Positions 6,645 through 9,869 of a stretch of DNA of 9,869 nucleotides are shown piece after piece. The notes beneath the pieces are model-generated. The model did not search any database, was not told the DNA's origin, and saw only the letters and a program-made list of their open reading frames with translations. Made by a program: the position numbers and the translations under genes. Source of the DNA: Marine group II euryarchaeote REDSEA-S43_B8 (GTDB taxonomy: Archaea > Thermoplasmatota > Poseidoniia > Poseidoniales > Thalassarchaeaceae); the NCBI GenBank assembly GCA_001629235.1, contig LUSA01000091.1, positions 1-9,869 of the forward strand, in the 5' to 3' direction. Within the stretch, counting starts at the first letter, position 1. Every line of letters begins with the position of its first letter.

Positions 6645-6732
6645 AGCAAACTAATCTCTCGATGAGCCTCTAATTCGGCTCAAGTACACTTCAGTATCAC
6701 TTGCGAAGATATGTCGGGATTTCTATTAGTGA

Positions 6733-6752
6733 CAATAGATAAACATCTATTG
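6733..6752 (+). promoter_or_regulatory. Operator-like perfect palindrome upstream of ribA
   Basis: CAATAGAT and ATCTATTG are perfect 8-base arms around AAAC, ending 29 bases ahead of the ribA ATG. The right arm runs into a weak TATA-like TGATAAG (6751-6757), placed for a leaderless transcript. A dimeric regulator bound here would block or help TBP binding. The regulator is not identifiable from the window. Confidence 0.45.
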
Positions 6753-6781
6753 ATAAGTAGTCCAACATCGCTTATACAACT

Positions 6782-7399
6782 ATGACCATCCAGATAAGGA
6801 CCCCGGAAGAACCAACAGAAATTGACGCCGACGCATTCCTCCCGACGGAGTTCGGGAACTTCAGGATTAGAGTCACGGTGGACGAAGACGGGAATGAGCA
6901 CTGCCTAGTGTACGCAGGTGATCTTCAGAGCGCAGATGCCCCTCTGATCAGAATCCATTCCGAATGCCTTACTGGTGATGCATTCAGTTCAATGAAGTGT
7001 GATTGCGGACCACAGCTCCAGGCCTCACTCAAGCAGATCCAGGAAGAAGGGGGCGGAGCAGTAGTCTACCTTCGTCAAGAGGGGAGGGGGATAGGGCTTC
7101 ACTCCAAGATACAGGCATACGCCCTTCAAGACCAAGGGTACGATACGCTAGATGCGAATCTCGCACTCGGACTGCCTGCTGACGCTAGGACCTACGGAAT
7201 AGCGGCTAGAATGCTCAAAGAGGCAGGAGTCAGAAAGGTCAGGATGATGACCAACAACCCGTTGAAGGTGAGGGGGCTCGAGGAGAACGGGATCAAGGTC
7301 GAGTTTCGTCTACCCCATATGAGCGGGGTTTCCGTACAGAACATAGACTATCTCAGGACGAAAAACGAACGTATGGGGCACATGCTCGAACTAGAGTAG
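6782..7399 (+). CDS. ribA: GTP cyclohydrolase II (riboflavin synthesis)
   Basis: Catalyses the first step of bacterial-type riboflavin synthesis, converting GTP to 2,5-diamino-6-ribosylamino-4-pyrimidinone phosphate, formate and pyrophosphate. RIHSEC (57-62) with the zinc cysteines C62, C73 and C75 (CLTGDAFSSMKCDCG), YLRQEGRGIGL (96-106), LGLPADARTYG (129-139) and TNNPLK (157-162) are all present. At 205 residues it is a stand-alone GTP cyclohydrolase II, without the DHBP synthase (RibB) domain often fused in bacteria. Most archaea begin riboflavin synthesis with GTP cyclohydrolase III (ArfA), so a bacterial-type enzyme here suggests gene transfer; this is inference. The ATG at 6782 has no Shine-Dalgarno. 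A palindrome sits in its promoter. The stop is 11 bases from the convergent SOUL gene, and no other riboflavin gene is nearby. Confidence 0.95.
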   Translation: MTIQIRTPEEPTEIDADAFLPTEFGNFRIRVTVDEDGNEHCLVYAGDLQSADAPLIRIHSECLTGDAFSSMKCDCGPQLQASLKQIQEEGGGAVVYLRQEGRGIGLHSKIQAYALQDQGYDTLDANLALGLPADARTYGIAARMLKEAGVRKVRMMTNNPLKVRGLEENGIKVEFRLPHMSGVSVQNIDYLRTKNERMGHMLELE

Positions 7400-7410
7400 C
7401 ACTATGGCCG

Positions 7411-7968
7411 CTAATGATCCTCAACCGGAAGGAGAATCTCGTTTCTCCTCAGGAATGGAAGAGTGGATGTTGGGTTATCGTAGACAGCCAGCATAGCAGG
7501 GCCACTGGGGGCTAGTCCATTTTCCAAAACCATCCTACTCAATTTCGTTTTCATCCTATCTGACCTCCTTGGTCCGGAAAGACCCGAGAATGGAAGTGCT
7601 GCTAGGGTACATCCAGAGTAGTTCACTAGATGTACGCCTTTAGCATCGGGGCTTGGGAGATCTTCCAATGAGAATTCGGAGGGCATTGTGAATGCCATAA
7701 TTGTCCCTTCGCCATCGTTCCACATATGCACGGGAGCAGTCATCGCAATCATCTGCTCCCTGTCGTTCCTTCCGAAGATGTATCCAGCAATCCTCCGAAA
7801 TCCTCCGGTTGATCCCCTCCAATTCTTCCCTTCAGTCCTCACTCTGGCCTGTACCGAGTCGGCGTATCTCCTGACTTCAAATCCGGGGAATGTGGATATC
7901 ACCTCGTATTTCGGCTCCTCATACTCCCCAGCCATGAGTCTTCGAGCAGGAATGTGGCTTAATCCCAT
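7411..7968 (-). CDS. SOUL family haem-binding protein
   Basis: A small protein of the SOUL/HBP family, whose characterised members bind haem or other tetrapyrroles; the archaeal role is not known. Numbering from the chosen start, the family opening EEPKYEVI is at 17-24, FEVRRYADSVQARV at 30-43, GFRRIAGYIFGRN at 56-68, the hallmark IAMTAPVHMW at 73-82, FTMPSEF at 92-98, and the closing AVYDNPTSTLPFLRRNEILL at 161-180. The frame extends to an ATG at 8034, but that would overlap the divergent symporter gene. ATG 7968 (used here) and ATG 7935 both fit the family better. The choice of 7968 rests on a TATA-like CATTATGT about 26 bases upstream. No signal peptide is evident. The 3' end faces ribA across 11 bases. 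Confidence 0.88.
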   Translation of the reverse strand: MGLSHIPARRLMAGEYEEPKYEVISTFPGFEVRRYADSVQARVRTEGKNWRGSTGGFRRIAGYIFGRNDREQMIAMTAPVHMWNDGEGTIMAFTMPSEFSLEDLPSPDAKGVHLVNYSGCTLAALPFSGLSGPRRSDRMKTKLSRMVLENGLAPSGPAMLAVYDNPTSTLPFLRRNEILLPVEDH

Positions 7969-7990
7969 ATGATGGAAGGAGGCACAGTCA

Positions 7991-7998
7991 ACATAATG
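7991..7998. promoter_or_regulatory. Possible shared TATA element for the divergent SOUL and symporter genes
   Basis: ACATAATG (plus strand) or CATTATGT (minus strand) is centred about 27 bases from both the GTG at 8022 and the ATG at 7968. One imperfect TATA-like box could therefore set leaderless starts in both directions. The match to the archaeal consensus is poor, so this is tentative. Confidence 0.25.
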
Positions 7999-8021
7999 CC
8001 ATAGCGCCCCTTGGGACCTTC

Positions 8022-9062
8022 GTGTCTTCTGCATGGGTGATTGTGGGCGGATACGCCTTAGCGATGGTGATTTTCGCGATATGGGCTCGTCGAGACTTAG
8101 GGCGTGGGGATGAGTCTTACTACCTAGCAGGGAGGAGTCTGACGGGACCCATCCTCCTTGTGACCATGGCAGCTACGAACTTCAGCGCTTTCACGGTATA
8201 CGGATCAAGTGGGGCATCTTACCGAATCGGGCTGTCTTTCCTACCGATAATGGCATTCGGTACAGGATTCATGGCCGTTTCCATGTACATTCTTGGAAGG
8301 AAGATTCGCTCCAGATCGGTTCAGCATGGTGCAATGACGGCTCCAGAGATGGTGATGGGGCAAACCGGATCTCGATCAGCACAACTGACTATGGCTTCCG
8401 TCCTTGTATTGGCCACTATTCCATATCTTGCACTGCAGCCTCGTGCAGCAGGCATTGTTTTCTCGGCACTATTCGGGGGTCCTGATTGGATTGGTGCAGT
8501 CCTAGTTACGTTACTTGTTGTGGCGTATACTCTTACTGGAGGGTTGAAGGCAGTGGTCAGAACTGATGCCGTCCAAGGTGCAATTGCACTGGGTCTGTTG
8601 TGGTTAGGTCTGGCCATGGTTGTCAATGATGCAGGGGGCATTAGTTCTGCCATGGATGCAATTTCTTCATCGGAAAATACCGAGGGACTACTAGGTAGAG
8701 AGGGGAACTACACTCTTCTTATTTGGGTGAGTACGATGATTCTCTGGCTCTTCGCTGATCCTATGTTCCCACAACTGTATCAGAGACTCTGCGCAGCAGA
8801 GAGCGATGCTGCAATAGGGAGAATGGCCACGCTATACCCTGCTGTTGCATGGTTGGCTTTCCTCCCCCCTATATTGATTGGGACAATCGGGCATCTCAGT
8901 TATCCTGACTTGGACAGAGTCGGTTCAGACAATATCCTCCCTACCATGATTATGGACGTGGGCGGTGAATGGCTGGGAGGTTTGGTTCTGGTTGCCGGAC
9001 TAGCTGCGCTGATGTCCACTATGGATTCCCAGCTTCTAGCTACAGGATCGCATCGCTGGTGA
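8022..9062 (+). CDS. Sodium:solute symporter (SSS family), N-terminal part before a frameshift
   Basis: A membrane transporter of the SSS/SLC5 family (PutP/SglT-like) that uses the Na+ gradient to import a small solute; the solute is not predictable. The GTG start gives SSAWVIVGGYALAMVIFAIW as helix 1. YYLAGRSL (33-40) and the unwound helix region TNFSAFTVYGSSG (52-64) follow, then the family signature AYTLTGGLKAVVRTDAVQG (168-186), ADPMFPQLYQRLCAA (245-259), and the Na+-site helix segment AALMSTMDSQLL (328-339), where Ser/Thr residues bind sodium. Directly after this the frame runs into GSHRW and a stop, while the rest of the protein continues in another frame. Restoring one base near 9045-9046 joins both parts into a normal-length protein of 545 residues. 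The gene is divergent from SOUL. Confidence 0.88.
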   Translation: MSSAWVIVGGYALAMVIFAIWARRDLGRGDESYYLAGRSLTGPILLVTMAATNFSAFTVYGSSGASYRIGLSFLPIMAFGTGFMAVSMYILGRKIRSRSVQHGAMTAPEMVMGQTGSRSAQLTMASVLVLATIPYLALQPRAAGIVFSALFGGPDWIGAVLVTLLVVAYTLTGGLKAVVRTDAVQGAIALGLLWLGLAMVVNDAGGISSAMDAISSSENTEGLLGREGNYTLLIWVSTMILWLFADPMFPQLYQRLCAAESDAAIGRMATLYPAVAWLAFLPPILIGTIGHLSYPDLDRVGSDNILPTMIMDVGGEWLGGLVLVAGLAALMSTMDSQLLATGSHRW

Positions 9063-9658
9063 CTAGGGACTTGCTTGACAAAGAAAGTCCAGAGGACTGG
9101 AGCAGAGAGTCTGTGATCGTCTCACTTTCTCTCCTAGGACTGGCCCTATCTGTCTGGTCCGATCTATCCATCCTTGATCTTGGCCTTCTAGCCTTCTCCA
9201 TGTATGCTGTAATGTTCCCCTCGGTTCTCGCATCTGCTCACTTCGATGATATTGACGGCAGGGCTGTAGTTGCCTCGATCCTCGCTGGTGAGGCTGTCGT
9301 GATCCTAGCTGTATTCTCTCCCGAGTCCTTCAATGGATGGTGGGTTGAACCGGTTAGAGGGGCTGTACCCACTGCTGTGATTCCATCATTATTCGCAGCG
9401 TTAGCGGGACTGGTTGTGACTCAGCACTACTTCAAGATGAGAGAAGGGTTCTCTTGGAGATTTGAGATAAATAACTCGGACATAGCCCCATTGATCGGTC
9501 TATTGGTGGTTTTTGTAATGGCTCAGGATTTCTGGTGGTGGGGCGAAACCGAAACTTGGGCATTGGGGCTTCCTAGGTGGATCTGGTGGTCTGCTGCTCT
9601 TTCAATCGCTCAGACTGCGATAATGGCTAGATGGGTGGGGAAAGTTTCCTCCCGTTAG
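9047..9658 (+). pseudogene. Sodium:solute symporter, C-terminal part in the shifted frame
   Basis: Continues the symporter: IASLVTRDLLDK follows naturally on MSTMDSQLLAT, as in intact SSS proteins (STxDSQLLxxSSxxTRDL). About six more membrane segments are visible: VSLSLLGLALSVW, LGLLAFSMYAVMFPSVLA, VVASILAGEAVVILAVF, AVIPSLFAALAGLVV, IGLLVVFVMAQDFWWW and AALSIAQTAIMARWV. The 203 residues to the stop complete a usual SSS length. The piece has no plausible start of its own: an open frame does reach back to ATG 8969, but its first 26 residues are the shifted reading of the upstream part. It is either the back half of a gene broken by a real one-base deletion, or the lost base is a sequencing error (for example GGG read as GG). 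Confidence 0.85.
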
Positions 9659-9688
9659 AGTCAAGTTTGGAACCTGCCTGAAGGCGTC

Positions 9689-9869
9689 ATGGGAGTGGGG
9701 CGAGCCTTGTTGTTCGGGACTCTGGCGTCCGTGCCAGGGGTATTACTAGCACTGATTGGGTGGGTAATGAGTGGCAGTCCCGAGGAGTGGGATACGACGC
9801 TCTGGCTTTCCTGCTATGCGCCATTCTTCGGTTGCATTGCAGCCGGATTAATAATCGGATGGAGGGATG
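9689..9869 (+). CDS. Small hydrophobic membrane protein, 3' partial
   Basis: An open frame of 60 codons that runs off the window end, starting MGVGRALLFGTLASVPGVLL. It shows two hydrophobic segments, about 5-27 and 38-57, split by the acidic SGSPEEWD (28-35). GAAGG lies six bases ahead of the ATG as a weak ribosome-binding site. It begins 30 bases after the symporter stop on the same strand, so the two may be co-transcribed and functionally linked. I do not recognise the family. Confidence 0.5.
   Translation, partial: MGVGRALLFGTLASVPGVLLALIGWVMSGSPEEWDTTLWLSCYAPFFGCIAAGLIIGWRD

Noticed and set aside
6680..6901. Minus-strand 73-codon frame across the ribA promoter
   Set aside because: It overlaps the ribA start and the palindrome, has no recognisable motif and no promoter or ribosome-binding signal.
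5773..7968. A light-response gene cluster (rhodopsin + flavin synthesis + tetrapyrrole-binding SOUL)
   Set aside because: The three genes have separate promoters and mixed orientation, and no photoreceptor, retinal or carotenoid gene is present; adjacency alone does not support a system.
9030..9062. Programmed frameshift in the symporter
   Set aside because: No slippery sequence or downstream stimulatory structure is visible; a single lost G explains it more simply.

Overview
The window looks like a piece of a planktonic euryarchaeal genome, most likely Marine Group II (Poseidoniales). This rests on several signs taken together: a secreted blue-copper protein ending in a PGF-CTERM-type archaeal sorting signal; TATA-like boxes about 25 bases ahead of several start codons with no Shine-Dalgarno (leaderless archaeal style); a proteorhodopsin of a type known in these archaea; and bacterial-looking housekeeping enzymes. 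Taxonomy is inferred, since there is no rRNA or other marker in the window.

Layout. 1-457: 3' end of a membrane-anchored blue-copper (plastocyanin/halocyanin-like) protein. 558-1622: aldo/keto reductase with a damaged-looking N-terminus. 1617-2015 (-): DUF2237 protein. 2050-3042 (-): nitronate monooxygenase/FabK-like flavoprotein. 3138-4283: acyl-CoA dehydrogenase, divergent from the flavoprotein. 4280-4999 (-): SpoU/TrmH-family RNA methyltransferase. 5021-5578 (-): DUF805 membrane protein. 5579-5772: AT-rich divergent promoter region. 5773-6579: proteorhodopsin. 6580-6781: intergenic region with a strong hairpin and an operator-like palindrome. 6782-7399: GTP cyclohydrolase II. 7411-7968 (-): SOUL haem-binding protein. 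8022-9658: sodium:solute symporter split by a one-base frameshift. 9689-end: start of a small membrane protein.

The genes are mostly single units in alternating orientation, not long operons. Three tail-to-tail pairs have overlapping or nearly touching ends (6-base overlap, 4-base overlap, 11-base gap). The clearest biological theme is light-driven energy: the proteorhodopsin keeps every residue needed for outward proton pumping and carries Gln at the spectral tuning position, which predicts blue absorption. An Na+-coupled symporter and a secreted copper protein fit an ion-gradient-driven photoheterotroph. No retinal or carotenoid synthesis genes lie in the window.

I did not find a convincing undescribed multi-gene system. 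The points most worth a second look are the tuning and antenna-site residues of the proteorhodopsin, the palindrome ahead of ribA, the probable lesion in the aldo/keto reductase and the symporter frameshift. No CRISPR array, insertion sequence, tRNA or rRNA was seen. No stretch above 300 bases lacks a gene.
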